From NCBI RefSeq assembly GCF_900091435.1, contig NZ_FMCS01000003.1, positions 496,001 through 560,000 on the forward strand: 64,000 nt of DNA, given 5' to 3'. The DNA is from Micromonospora chaiyaphumensis. GTDB lineage: Bacteria; Actinomycetota; Actinomycetes; Mycobacteriales; Micromonosporaceae. The notes under the pieces are model-generated. The model was not told the DNA's origin. It saw only the letters and a list, made by a program, of their open reading frames with translations, and ran no database searches. The position numbers and the translations under genes were made by a program. Positions 35,452 through 44,327 of this stretch are shown here, in pieces (the first letter of the stretch is position 1; each line of letters opens with the position of its first letter).

Positions 35452-36063
35452 GTGCTGTTCGACATCACCCGCAGCGAACTCGTCGCCATCTTTGGCGAAG
35501 ACCGGCTCTCGTCCCTGCCCGGCACCGCCTTCCCGGCCGCCGCCGCGGGCACCGGCGGCGCCCGCCTCCTGCAGACCGTCGGCGTCCCCACCGGCACGCT
35601 CTGGCTGCGCGGGTCCGGCGAGGATGCCGGCCGGCTACCCCTCGTCCAGGATGTCGTCGACGTCGAGGACTTCGTGGACGCCCCGGCCGACGCGGGCGCC
35701 TGGCCCGTCATCGGCTGGCTGCTCAACGCCCACCTCGCCCTCGATCCGGGTACCGGCAGGGTGTACGCCGTCGACGCCGACGAGGAGACCGTGCAGGAAC
35801 TCCACACGGACGTTTCCTCTCTCGTCCACGTCACCGCGGCGTTCCAGCGCCTGCTCGACGAGTTCAGCTTCAGTGGCGGCGACGAGGAGGCCGGCTTCGA
35901 GCGACTGGAGCGCGAGGTCGAGCGGATCCGTCAGGAGACGAGCAGCCGTGACCCGCTCCCGTTCCGCGACGACGAGACTGTCTGGGCAGTGGTCGGCGAC
36001 GAGATCGCCATGGGCCAACGCTTCACGGGCAACAGCCCGGGAGCCCGCTCCCTCTACGGGTGA
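35452..36063 (+). CDS. SUKH-4-type immunity-like protein
   Basis: This 203-residue protein has a SUKH-4-like organisation: LFDITRSELVAIFGEDRL at the start, FLQTVGVPTGTLWLRG-like strand, GWLLNAHLALDPGTGRVYAV in the core and a helical AAFQRLLDEFSF segment. SUKH proteins are immunity factors for polymorphic toxins and contact systems, or general binding proteins. No toxin gene is seen next to it. GTG 35452 begins the homologous part of a longer open frame. Confidence 0.6.
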   Translation: MLFDITRSELVAIFGEDRLSSLPGTAFPAAAAGTGGARLLQTVGVPTGTLWLRGSGEDAGRLPLVQDVVDVEDFVDAPADAGAWPVIGWLLNAHLALDPGTGRVYAVDADEETVQELHTDVSSLVHVTAAFQRLLDEFSFSGGDEEAGFERLEREVERIRQETSSRDPLPFRDDETVWAVVGDEIAMGQRFTGNSPGARSLYG

Positions 36064-36183
36064 CGGCTCCGGGAACGGCTCGGCTGCCGGTCAACGGCCG
36101 GTGCGGTGTTCCTCCGCCGAGTCAGGTTGTCGCCGGGTTCGAACCAGGACGGGACGAATCAAGCGAGTGCTGTCGCTGACTCA

Positions 36184-36876
36184 TCAAATCTGGCCATTCC
36201 GGCTCCAGATCATGACGCCGGTGGGTCGCGGTTGACTATCGGTCCATCCGCGGAACAGGCGGATTGCGAGTTGGTCGGAGCACCACCATTGATCATGTGG
36301 TCCCGATGCCTCAGGGACGGGTGGCAGTGCGGCGAGGAGCTCGCCAAGGTGTGCATTGGTGGTGTCGTTGGGGACCCACGCCTCCAGCGAGCTGGGTGGC
36401 ACAGGCTCCCAGTCGTGCAGCTCGTCCATGAGTGCGTGTCCCTCGATCAGGTGATTGATCGAGGGACAGACCTCCAGGAAGGGACCGCCCACGCTGACCC
36501 CGAATCGGCCGTCAGTGTGCGCTAGGTAGAGCACGGGTGACGACACGCGCTCGCCGTACCACGCAAATGACCACCCCATGCGCTCCGCCCGAACCATGTC
36601 GAGCAGGTCGAATTGCCAGCAGCGGAGGGTGTCGCGGCGCTCGTCGCCGATGCGGACGCTGCGGCGAACGTCGTAGCGCAACCCGCCGAAGCGGGCGGCG
36701 AAGCCTTCCCGCCTGACGGTCAACTCAAGGGGCGCCGCAATCAGCCGTCCCGACCGGTCTGCCACCTGCACAAAGTCGGTCAGCAGGCGAGGCTGCTCCG
36801 GCTGCCGGGTCCCGGCGCGGCACAGGAACGCCTGAGCTCTCGGTGACAGACCTTCGGGGTCGTCGAGCACGTGCAC
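36184..36876 (-). CDS. Hypothetical protein, 230 aa
   Basis: A soluble Trp-rich protein (WSFAWYGERVSS, WEPVPPSSLEAWVP, DQWWCSDQLAIRLFRGW) without a membrane segment or recognised motif. It converges on the SUKH-4 gene with a gap of about 120 bp. The intact frame and even codon composition support a real gene. Because of the neighbour, an immunity or toxin-related role is possible but unsupported. Confidence 0.55.
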   Translation of the reverse strand: MHVLDDPEGLSPRAQAFLCRAGTRQPEQPRLLTDFVQVADRSGRLIAAPLELTVRREGFAARFGGLRYDVRRSVRIGDERRDTLRCWQFDLLDMVRAERMGWSFAWYGERVSSPVLYLAHTDGRFGVSVGGPFLEVCPSINHLIEGHALMDELHDWEPVPPSSLEAWVPNDTTNAHLGELLAALPPVPEASGPHDQWWCSDQLAIRLFRGWTDSQPRPTGVMIWSRNGQI

Positions 36877-37011
36877 ATGAACTTCCCAGCTGCCTGGTGC
36901 TCTGTTCCCGCGAGCTTAGGACATCCACTTGACCGCGCAGTCCCCACCCACTCCACGAGGTGCGGACGTAGGCGATGGGATGGCTTTGGAGCGCTGGTTC
37001 GGCTCTGCCCC

Positions 37012-37644
37012 TTACCGTTGCGGGGTGGCCGTTGGGAGTGGCGAACCTGACGGTCCAGAAGACGGCGGCGGTCCGGGGGGCGTGGGGTCGGCAGGAACGA
37101 CATCGCACCGTGCCTCATTGAGCGGGACAACGCCGACCAGAGTGGCACCCAGTCTGCCGCTGCCGTCAGATGCGACCCCTGTCACCACCAGCCGCTCGTT
37201 CGCACCCAGCTGGCCAGCGTGAATCTTGAAGGTGGCGTACCTGGACCCCGCCGTCACGAGCCCATCAAGCGAGGTTCCGGAGCTGACAGTCCGATAGGTG
37301 CAGACCGTGCCGTGCGGGATGAACTCGACGTAGGCAGGGATGCCGGCCGTTGCCAGCCGTCGCTCCAACCCCGCGGGATCCTTGAAGTCGCGAATGCTCA
37401 CCTCAACTGAACCGTCAGGACGAGTCTCAACCGCCCAGGCAGCCGAACCAGTCCCGGGCCCGACCATCGCCGGCACGCCAACGGCTGCGGCCACCGCGAG
37501 AGCCCCTGCGCCGGCCAGCGAGCTGATCTGCCACGTACGCCTGCGGCGGCGGTATCGCCCAGCAGTGGATCGAGCTGCCGCTTCCGCGACCTCGGCCTCA
37601 AGAACGGCCAGCAGGCGGTCCTCAAACGTCGTCGGTTGGTTCAC
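37012..37644 (-). CDS. Membrane-anchored partner of ECF sigma factor
   Basis: The 210-residue protein has an N-terminal cytoplasmic helix (EDRLLAVLEAEVAEAAARST), a basic patch, one transmembrane helix (residues about 40-62), an outside domain with two Cys (TVCTYRT and EARCDVV) and a Pro-rich end. It follows the sigma gene with a 4-bp overlap, so it is the likely anti-sigma or sensor partner, although no ZAS zinc motif is present. Confidence 0.7.
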   Translation of the reverse strand: MNQPTTFEDRLLAVLEAEVAEAAARSTAGRYRRRRRTWQISSLAGAGALAVAAAVGVPAMVGPGTGSAAWAVETRPDGSVEVSIRDFKDPAGLERRLATAGIPAYVEFIPHGTVCTYRTVSSGTSLDGLVTAGSRYATFKIHAGQLGANERLVVTGVASDGSGRLGATLVGVVPLNEARCDVVPADPTPPGPPPSSGPSGSPLPTATPQR

Positions 37645-38231
37645 TGCAATGCCTCCAGAATCAGCTGAGGGACTAGCTCGTTCGACGTCTCCTGCCGGCC
37701 TAACCGGCGGCGCGCGCGGTGCAGTCGAACACGCGCGGCGACGGTGGAGATTCTCAACGCAGCGGCCGCTTCATGAATGGTCAAGCCTTCGATCGCGACG
37801 AATTCCAGGACGGCCCGCTCGCCTTCGGTGAGCTCACCGAGCGTGGGCATCATCCGTCGCACAGCAGCCTGCGCATCGATGCGTTCCTCCAGGCGTGCGA
37901 TGTCATCGTCGCTGAGTTGCCTCCGGCCAGCGACACGATCAACCGCCCGCCGCTCCCGTTCGCTGCGTCGAAGGTCGGCGATCAGTACGTTGCGGGCGAT
38001 CCCGTACGTCCATCCCAGCGGGGTGCCTCTCGACGCCCGGTAGCGCGGAGCCGCGGCGATCGCGGCGAGGAACACGTCGGCTGTCAGGTCAGCCACCCGC
38101 TCGGTGTCCGGCACTCGACGTGCCAGGTAGTTCTGTACCGCGTTGAAGTGAGCCCTGTAGTAGCCCCTGAAGGCAATCGGGTCTACGGCAATCTGTCTCA
38201 GATCTCCAACGAAGCGGTCGCCATCACTCAC
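37641..38231 (-). CDS. ECF-type RNA polymerase sigma factor
   Basis: The 196-residue protein carries region 2 (RAHFNAVQNYLARRV, then ERVADLTADVFLAAIAAAPR and LGWTYGIARNVLIADLRR) and region 4 (LTEGERAVLEFVAIEGLTIH, then EAAAALRISTVAARVRLHRA). It directs RNA polymerase to stress- or envelope-responsive promoters. Overlap of its stop with the next start shows a sigma/anti-sigma-like operon. Confidence 0.9.
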   Translation of the reverse strand: MSDGDRFVGDLRQIAVDPIAFRGYYRAHFNAVQNYLARRVPDTERVADLTADVFLAAIAAAPRYRASRGTPLGWTYGIARNVLIADLRRSERERRAVDRVAGRRQLSDDDIARLEERIDAQAAVRRMMPTLGELTEGERAVLEFVAIEGLTIHEAAAALRISTVAARVRLHRARRRLGRQETSNELVPQLILEALQ

Positions 38232-38639
38232 TTGATCTCCCTCGCTTGGCGGTGCTTCTCACCCGGTACTTAGCCCGAGGCGGCGGAGGCGTTACAGCGG
38301 TCCCAATCAAGGCCGGTCACCGGATCAACGGCTCGGAGTGAAGATCGGCGGGCGCACCTCCGGCACAACTCACAACGACAAGGGCTATCAAGCACTGTCC
38401 GGCAACCGCAGAGTCCGCCCAGGTCAGGTCCGTTGGCCGTATCCTCATGCCGGAGGAGGGGTTGGCGAGGGCCACCCTCGCTGGCACCACAGCGACCTGT
38501 TGCAGCTGGTTGACGTCCTGCGGGTTCGCCAGTCGTGTGCGCGGCAGGCGGCAAATCGCTCCAGCGGCGTTTCCCTGCGTGTAAATGCCGCGCACGCCCC
38601 ACCCACTGCGGGCCCGGTGGCGCAGCCCCGGACGCCCTG
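38232..38639. other. 408-bp interval without a supported gene
   Basis: A minus-strand frame of 92 codons (38317-38595) has an odd mix (GIYTQGNAAGAICRLP; LIALVVVSCAGGAP), slightly lower GC than its surroundings and no recognised motif. It could be a small secreted protein or debris. The promoter of the sigma operon should lie at its left end. Confidence 0.35.
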
Positions 38640-39323
38640 CTAGACCGCGGCCAGGATCCGCGCCAGCTCGGTCGGCCGCGTGATCATCGGCCAGTGTCCG
38701 GAATCGAGGTCGACCAGGTCGACGTGCTTGGCTCGGGCCAGCTCAGGTAGGTCGCCCGCCGCGATCCATCCCCGCGCTTCGGCTGGGGTGAACTCGGGGC
38801 ACACCAGCACGACCGGTATGTCGAACCGCCGCTCGTCCTTCAGGCGTACAACGCCCCTGGCAACACCCTGCGGAACCGGGATCGCGGCCGCCTCGAACTC
38901 CCGCCGTGCCTGCTCGTCCAGGTCGGCCGCGTCCGCACCTTCGAACGGGTGCCAACCCGGGAACGGCATGGCGCCGTCGGTGATGTCGAAGAAGCTCGCA
39001 TACGGCTGGCCGTCGCACGACGGCGACCCACCGATCAGCACCACCTTCGCGACCCGATCGGGGCGCGCGTCGGCCGCCATCCAGGCCAGGGTGCAGGCTG
39101 CGGAATGTCCCACCACCACCGAGCGACCAGGCCCCTCGTCCAGAGCGGCAAGCACGGCGGTCACCTGGTCGGCCAGCGTCGCCGACAAGTTTCCGTCACC
39201 CTGACCCGGCAGGGTGACCGGCACCGTACGGCGGCCCCTCCGCTCCAACTCCGACACGACGCCGCTCCACACCGATGCGTCGAGCCACAGGCCACCCAAG
39301 AGCACGATCTGTTCTGCGGTCAT
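38640..39323 (-). CDS. Alpha/beta-hydrolase, serine type
   Basis: The 227-residue enzyme has the Ser nucleophile elbow VVGHSAA, an oxyanion segment LLGGLWLDASVW, and the C-terminal His in DSGHWPMITRP. Family members include esterases and lactonases. It is divergent from the WYL regulator with only 53 bp between the starts (39324-39376), so that regulator probably controls it. Confidence 0.85.
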   Translation of the reverse strand: MTAEQIVLLGGLWLDASVWSGVVSELERRGRRTVPVTLPGQGDGNLSATLADQVTAVLAALDEGPGRSVVVGHSAACTLAWMAADARPDRVAKVVLIGGSPSCDGQPYASFFDITDGAMPFPGWHPFEGADAADLDEQARREFEAAAIPVPQGVARGVVRLKDERRFDIPVVLVCPEFTPAEARGWIAAGDLPELARAKHVDLVDLDSGHWPMITRPTELARILAAV

Positions 39324-39376
39324 TGGGTGAACCTAGCGGCGGTTCCGGACGAAATGCTTCCGGTACCCTGGCCGTC

Positions 39377-40378
39377 GTGCCGACCGGTCCGAGCCCCACC
39401 GCCCGGGCCCTGCGCACGCTCGAGATCCTGCAGGCACGCCACGGCACGACTGCCTACCAGCTCGCCTCGCTCCTAGGCGTGACAGAACGGGCCGCGCGGC
39501 GCTACATCGGCATCCTGCGCGAGGCCGGCATCCCGGTGGAGTCGGCCCGCGGACCGTACGGGGGTTACCGGCTGGGCCGCGGCGCCCGGCTACCGCCGGT
39601 CGTCTTCACCCAGGAGCAGGCCCTCGGCCTGGTCATGGCCGTGTTCGACGGGCAGCCGAACGCCATCGACGCCGAGGACCTGATCGGCTCGGCCCTCAGC
39701 AAGGTCATCCGGGCACTCCCGGAGAGCCTCGGGCGGCAGGCAGCGGCGCTACGGGCGTACGCCGCGGTCACCCCCGATCGGCATTCGGTTCGCCCCGACC
39801 CGGCCACCACGAGCGCACTGATCGCCGCTGTCGCTGACCGACGCCGCGTCGTCGTCACCTACGGGAGCGAGAGTGGCGATGAGTGGCCCGCCGAGGTCGA
39901 CCCGTGGGCAGTCGTGGTGCGGTACGGCCGCTGGTACCTGCTGTGCCACTCGCACCGCGCCGGCGCGGTCCGCACGTACCGCGTAGACCGGATCCGGGCC
40001 GTGCGGCAGACCCCGCGCGGGTTCACACCGCCCGACGACCTGGATCCTGTCGCCGCGCTTGAGGAGAATCTGGGCGCGGGTTGGAAGTACCCGACCCGGG
40101 TGGTGTTCCATGCCCCGCGGGAGAAGGTGGCGCCCTGGATCCGGCCGCCGATGGGTCGCCTCCACGCCGACGGCGACCGATGCGTGTTGGTGGGCAGCAC
40201 CGGCAACCCAGCGATGTACGCGCAGGAGTGGCTGGCACCAGTCCCGTTCGACTTCTCGGTGGAAGAAGGCCCGGAACTACACGCCGCCGTGGCGGCGGTC
40301 GCGGCCCGTTTCGGGGCGGCACTCTCGCCTCCGCCGTCGGCCGAGGCTCGGCCTCAGGGGACCAGCCTGGTGCCCTGA
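39377..40378 (+). CDS. WYL-domain transcriptional regulator (DeoR/YafY type)
   Basis: The 333-residue protein has an N-terminal HTH (TARALRTLEILQARHGTTAY, then LGVTERAARRYIGILREAG), a wHTH wing (ARGPYGGYRLGRG), a WYL domain (VDPWAVVVRYGRWYLLCHSH; RTYRVDRIRAV) and a WCX C-terminal region. WYL proteins sense nucleic acids or ligands. GTG 39377 is used instead of the upstream open frame because it gives the usual N terminus and leaves room for a divergent promoter. Confidence 0.85.
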   Translation: MPTGPSPTARALRTLEILQARHGTTAYQLASLLGVTERAARRYIGILREAGIPVESARGPYGGYRLGRGARLPPVVFTQEQALGLVMAVFDGQPNAIDAEDLIGSALSKVIRALPESLGRQAAALRAYAAVTPDRHSVRPDPATTSALIAAVADRRRVVVTYGSESGDEWPAEVDPWAVVVRYGRWYLLCHSHRAGAVRTYRVDRIRAVRQTPRGFTPPDDLDPVAALEENLGAGWKYPTRVVFHAPREKVAPWIRPPMGRLHADGDRCVLVGSTGNPAMYAQEWLAPVPFDFSVEEGPELHAAVAAVAARFGAALSPPPSAEARPQGTSLVP

Positions 40379-40786
40379 CGGCATCCGCCGGCCTGCCGAC
40401 ACCTCGCGCCGCACACGCTGCTTCCGGTCACTTGTGCGGACGCTCTGAGGGACCGTCATGGTCGGGATCGCGGCGGCCCGATCGCGGTGAGCGCCGTCAG
40501 CGGGAGGGCTTCGCGCTCGGCGGGCGCTCAGTTGGAAGAGGCCCTCAACGGTGCCGCCCTGGTGCTCCCCGACGAGCTACGCGCGCGACTAGACGCGGCG
40601 GCCTGAACGCGATAGCGCGTGCAGCCTCCGCTTACCCACCGTCACGGCCTCCCGCGAGCTGAACCTGCGCCTGCCGCGACGGTCGCTCCCGGCTGAGCGC
40701 CCTGGAGGCAGGGTGTCACGGCTCGCAGGTGCTCTCCCGTCCGCTCACGTCAGGCTGCGCGGCGACCCAAACATAAGATCAAGGTG
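40379..40786. other. Interval with a reductase remnant and little else
   Basis: Apart from the aldo/keto reductase tail at 40495-40606, nothing coding is recognised. The last part contains low-GC AACATAAGATCAAG just before the epoxide hydrolase start, a possible -10 region giving a near-leaderless transcript. Confidence 0.35.
40495..40606 (+). pseudogene. Aldo/keto reductase C-terminal remnant
   Basis: The frame ending at TGA 40604-40606 reads AQLEEALNGAALVLPDELRA and RLDAAA, the standard end of actinobacterial aldo/keto reductases. The catalytic barrel is missing. Confidence 0.55.
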
Positions 40787-41980
40787 ATGACGATTCCTTC
40801 CGACAACCTGTTCCGCCCCTACCGCCTGAACGTTCCGCAACGCGAGCTGGACGACCTGCATGAGCGTCTGGACCGCACTCGTTGGCCGGACGAGCTACCC
40901 GGGGTGGGCTGGTCCTACGGCATACCGCGTGCTTATCTCGAGGAGTTGGTCCGCTACTGGAGGCATGACTACGACTGGCGGACCGCTGAGACGACGCTGA
41001 ACCAGTGGCCCCAATTCACGACCACGATCGACGGGGCAAGCATACATTTCGCGCACATCCGCTCACCCGAGCCGGACGCCATCCCGCTGATCATGATCCA
41101 CGGCTGGCCCGGCTCGATCGTGGAGTTCACTGAGATCGCCGCGTCCCTGACCGATCCGCGTGCCCACGGAGGGGAGCGGTCCGACGCATTTCATCTGGTG
41201 CTGCCCCACATCCCCGGATTCGGGCTGTCGGGGCCGACCAACGAGCCCGGCTGGGAACACCATCGAGTGGCGGACGCCTTCGCCGAACTGATGGAGCGCC
41301 TCGGCTACCCGCGTTATGGCGCCCAAGGCGGCGACTGGGGATCGGCGATTTCGCGAGAGTTGGGCCGCAGGCATTCAGAACACATCATCGGCGTACACCT
41401 GAACCTCCTGCCGGGCGCTCACGCGGTCAGCGAGCCGACCGCGGAGGAACTGAGCGCCCTGACGCTCGAGGAGCGCCAACGTACGCTCGCGTCCTGGCAG
41501 CGCACGCAGCAATGGATGCGTGAGCGTCAGGGCTACGCCGAGATTCAGTCCACTCGTCCACAGACACTCGCCTACGCGCTGACCGACTCCCCAGTGGGAC
41601 AGCTGGCCTGGATAGCGGAGAAGTTCGCCGAGTGGAGCGACTCGTCCGACCGGCCCGAAGACGCCGTGGACCGTGACCACCTTCTGACCAACGTCATGCT
41701 CTACTGGCTGACCGGGACCGCCGGCTCGTCCGCGCGCATCTACTACGAGCGGGCACACGCCCCGTACTGGGGTTCACCGCCCGAACCATCGGCGACTCCT
41801 ACCGGGCTGGCGGTGTTTCCCCAGGACAACTTCATTCCGCTGCGGCACATCGCCGAGCGGACCAACAACATCGTCCGCTGGACCGAGTACGATCGCGGCG
41901 GCCATTTCGCCGCGATCGAGCAGCCTGAGCTACTCGTACGCGACATCCGCGCCTTCTTCCGGCAAATTCGATCGGCATAG
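40787..41980 (+). CDS. Epoxide hydrolase (EHN-domain type)
   Basis: The 397-residue enzyme carries the N-terminal EHN region (LFRPYRLNVPQRELDDLHER, then LNQWPQFTTTIDG), oxyanion motif HGWPGS, the Asp nucleophile in GGDWGS (about residue 183), and the His in GGHFAAIEQP. It would open epoxides to diols, in the cytoplasm, as in JEH/EphB-like enzymes. GTG 40784 or ATG 40787 start it; no spaced ribosome site is evident. A perfect terminator follows. Confidence 0.88.
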   Translation: MTIPSDNLFRPYRLNVPQRELDDLHERLDRTRWPDELPGVGWSYGIPRAYLEELVRYWRHDYDWRTAETTLNQWPQFTTTIDGASIHFAHIRSPEPDAIPLIMIHGWPGSIVEFTEIAASLTDPRAHGGERSDAFHLVLPHIPGFGLSGPTNEPGWEHHRVADAFAELMERLGYPRYGAQGGDWGSAISRELGRRHSEHIIGVHLNLLPGAHAVSEPTAEELSALTLEERQRTLASWQRTQQWMRERQGYAEIQSTRPQTLAYALTDSPVGQLAWIAEKFAEWSDSSDRPEDAVDRDHLLTNVMLYWLTGTAGSSARIYYERAHAPYWGSPPEPSATPTGLAVFPQDNFIPLRHIAERTNNIVRWTEYDRGGHFAAIEQPELLVRDIRAFFRQIRSA

Positions 41981-41988
41981 CCGCGAAC

Positions 41989-42032
41989 ATGCGGTGAAGA
42001 GCCCAGCCGGACGTCTGGGCTCTTCACCGCAT
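41989..42032 (+). terminator. Strong terminator hairpin after epoxide hydrolase
   Basis: Perfect 18-bp stem (41989-42006 with 42015-42032) with an 8-nt loop, 8 bp beyond the stop codon. No T-run follows. Confidence 0.85.
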
Positions 42033-42227
42033 CTCGAGGTGGGCGTTGGAGGCGATCTTTTCGATGCAGTAGGGCCAGGGGCTGGAATTCGGCTACGACA
42101 GGACGGCACCCCGTGGAGGACGGACATCGCCAGCGTCCCGTGCCCCGCCGGTCGCGAAGCCCCTCTGCCCGCCGGGCTTGTGCACGATCTCGACTGCGGT
42201 GCGCGGCAGGTCGCCGCGAAGTCCGTT

Positions 42228-42389
42228 GGTGCACCGATCGCGAAGCCCCTTCTGCACGCACACCGCGAGTCCATTCACCACGGCGCCGAGTTGCCCCTGC
42301 TGGGCCGCCGGTACTGCGGCGATCGTTACCCGAGCATGCGGGAGTGGGAGGCGGCCCAACATGGCGATGTCCTCGAAGAAGCCCGATGA
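42228..42389 (+). pseudogene. 3' remnant, paralogous to 16615-16763
   Basis: The frame encodes LLHAHRESIHHGAELPLLGR, then DRYPSMREWEAAQHGDVLEE and a stop. HRESIHHGAE resembles the metal-ligand region of DinB-type proteins, which suggests a truncated DinB-family gene; the call is tentative. The paralogue at 16.6 kb shares the last ~30 codons. Confidence 0.4.
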
Positions 42390-42516
42390 CGGTTCGGGTG
42401 GCATCCGGCAGCGCAGTGAGGAGGAAGCGGCGCCGGTCGGCCCGCCGAACGGCTCGGCTGATGTGAGGCGCCGGTGGCTCGCCGTGATCGACAGGGTCGC
42501 GGCCTAAGGTCGGGGC

Positions 42517-42945
42517 ATGCAGCCAGACGACGAGGCGACGATGACGATCGGCGAGATCGCCGGCAGGTTCGGGCTGGCGACCCACGTGTTGCGGCACTGG
42601 GAGTCAGTGGGGCTACTGACGCCGGCCCGGGTCGTGGCTGGGCGCCGCCGCTTCCGCTCCGCCGACCTGTACCGGGTCGCGACGATCCTGCACGCGAAGG
42701 AGGCGGGACTGACACTGGAGCAGATCCGTGAGTTGATGGCCTCCGCCGTGCCGGCGCGCCGGCGCGAGATCCTGCTCCGCCACCGCACGGACCTCCTCGC
42801 ACGCATCGCCGCTCTGCAGGACTCGCTGCGGTTCATCGAAGGGGGCCTGGAGTGCGAGCACGAGGACTTCAGTGTGTGCCCGCACTACCAGGCCATGGTG
42901 CAAGCGCGAATCGCGCCGCAGGCCACACCTCACGTACCCGCATGA
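42517..42945 (+). CDS. MerR-family transcriptional regulator
   Basis: The 142-residue protein has the MerR winged HTH (TIGEIAGRFGLATHVLRHWE, then RRRFRSADLYRVATI), a dimerisation helix and a Cys/His-containing end (LECEHEDFSVCPHYQAMV), where two Cys could bind a metal or sense redox. It converges on the methyltransferase gene, whose promoter bears a MerR-type dyad at 43849-43870. ATG 42517 is the first start. Confidence 0.88.
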   Translation: MQPDDEATMTIGEIAGRFGLATHVLRHWESVGLLTPARVVAGRRRFRSADLYRVATILHAKEAGLTLEQIRELMASAVPARRREILLRHRTDLLARIAALQDSLRFIEGGLECEHEDFSVCPHYQAMVQARIAPQATPHVPA

Positions 42946-43075
42946 CGTGCCGACCTTGTCGCGATGACCAGCCAACGATCCGCAGCCGTCGGAGCGGGCT
43001 CCGTCACCCATCGGTCCACTCTTATCCCGACGTGAACTTTCCAGCTGCGGCTCGACGGAACATCAGGTCGAAGGC

Positions 43076-43834
43076 TCAGGAGCGGCGGGCTGAGGCCACC
43101 ATCATCGGTACGGCCACGAACAGCCGTCCCATGGCCGCCCGGAACTGCTGCTCGCGCAGCCAGGCACCACTCTGCTCGACGGTGACGCTGCCTGCGGCGT
43201 CCGCCTTGGCGGCGAAGGCCTCGACCATCGGCAGGAATCCGGGTTCGGTGAAGATGCTGGTGTGCGCTTCGACGGCGACGTCCTGGAATCCGGCGTCCAG
43301 GAGCAGGTTCCGGTAGGACCGGGCCACCTGGGGGTTCGGTAGGGAGTCGGCCTGGCTGCGCAGGATCGCCCTGGTGAGCTCAGGGTGGGACGAGTCGATC
43401 ATCAGCGCGTCCCAGTCCTGTCCGACCAGCACGATCCGCCCACCCGGGGTCAGCACACGGTGTGCCTCCGCCAGCGCCGCAGACGGGTCCGGCAGCACGT
43501 GCAGAACCTTGTCCGCCCGGTAGCCCGACACCGCCTGGTCGGGCAGCGGGAGAGACTCCGCGCTGCCCATCCGGAAGTCGGCCCCCGGCCAGCGGCGTCG
43601 GGCCGTGGCGATCATCAGTTCGTCCGGGTCGACACCGATCGCGGCGGCGCCGCGCTGGTGGAGTTCGGCAACCGCGCGTCCCGTTCCACAGCCCACGTCA
43701 ACCACCGAGGCGCCGGGGGAGAGGTCCAGCAGCTCGTAGCTGCGGTGTCGTAGACGCACCACGCCCGCCTCGGTCTCCGCGGCGTCGAGTCGTGCGACCA
43801 ACCCGGGAGTGGCGTCCATCGTGTCTTCGCTCAT
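43076..43834 (-). CDS. SAM-dependent class I methyltransferase
   Basis: This roughly 250-residue enzyme has motif I VVDVGCGTGRAVAEL, the acidic post-motif I (IGVDPDELMI), GSAESLPLPD and the motif LTPGGRIVLVGQDWD. It resembles small-molecule methyltransferases of the UbiE/COQ5 class. ATG 43834 is chosen because GGAGAG lies 8 nt upstream; GTG 43843 is alternative. Its promoter region carries the 22-bp dyad, suggesting MerR control. Confidence 0.85.
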   Translation of the reverse strand: MSEDTMDATPGLVARLDAAETEAGVVRLRHRSYELLDLSPGASVVDVGCGTGRAVAELHQRGAAAIGVDPDELMIATARRRWPGADFRMGSAESLPLPDQAVSGYRADKVLHVLPDPSAALAEAHRVLTPGGRIVLVGQDWDALMIDSSHPELTRAILRSQADSLPNPQVARSYRNLLLDAGFQDVAVEAHTSIFTEPGFLPMVEAFAAKADAAGSVTVEQSGAWLREQQFRAAMGRLFVAVPMMVASARRS

Positions 43835-43848
43835 GGACGCCACTCTCC

Positions 43849-43870
43849 GACTTCAGGTCTACCTGAAGTC
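43849..43870 (-). promoter_or_regulatory. MerR-type operator in methyltransferase promoter
   Basis: A perfect dyad with arms GACTTCAGGT and ACCTGAAGTC around a 2-bp centre. Read on the minus strand it follows TTGACT, which would be a -35, as in MerR/SoxR promoters where the dyad fills a 19-bp spacer. The -10 is poor (GAGAGT). The cognate regulator is probably the MerR gene at 42517. Confidence 0.65.
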
Positions 43871-43874
43871 AAGA

Positions 43875-44327
43875 GGCCGTGCCACCAGCAGATGACGCCT
43901 CGCCGCCATCCAGGGATGAAGGCTCTGCCGGGACACCCCGGCAGGACCGCCTGGACCGCTGCTCAACGATCGACAACTCCACCAGCGTCAATCCCGGCCT
44001 TCCCAGCCCACGATGACGGCAACCATCGCGCGATGAAAAAGCCGGAATATCGATCACGTCAAGCATCGGGTGGGACGCGAGTGCCAACCATCTTCCATGA
44101 CCGGACAGCTGACCGATGGGATCACATGCTGTCTGAGGTGCCGCACATCAGGATGACACTCTGAACGGCCCAACTGAACCAGGATTATGTCTGCTCGGCG
44201 TTTCGTGCAGCGTCTCGGAGGACGATGCGGTGCGGTGGCTTAGCTGGCATTTGTGGCAGGAGTCTCGGCATGCCGGGCCTGCTTGCAGAGCTGGTTGTCT
44301 GTTCCAGCGGTGTGGCATGGTGCGTGG
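43875..44327. other. About 450 bp without a supported gene
   Basis: No convincing ORF. A short GGCTCTGCCGGGACACCCCGGC hairpin-like region near 43920-43945 is the only structure noted. Confidence 0.3.

Noticed and set aside
38317..38595. 92-codon minus-strand ORF before the sigma operon
   Set aside because: Sequence is somewhat protein-like, but without start signal, homologue or partner.
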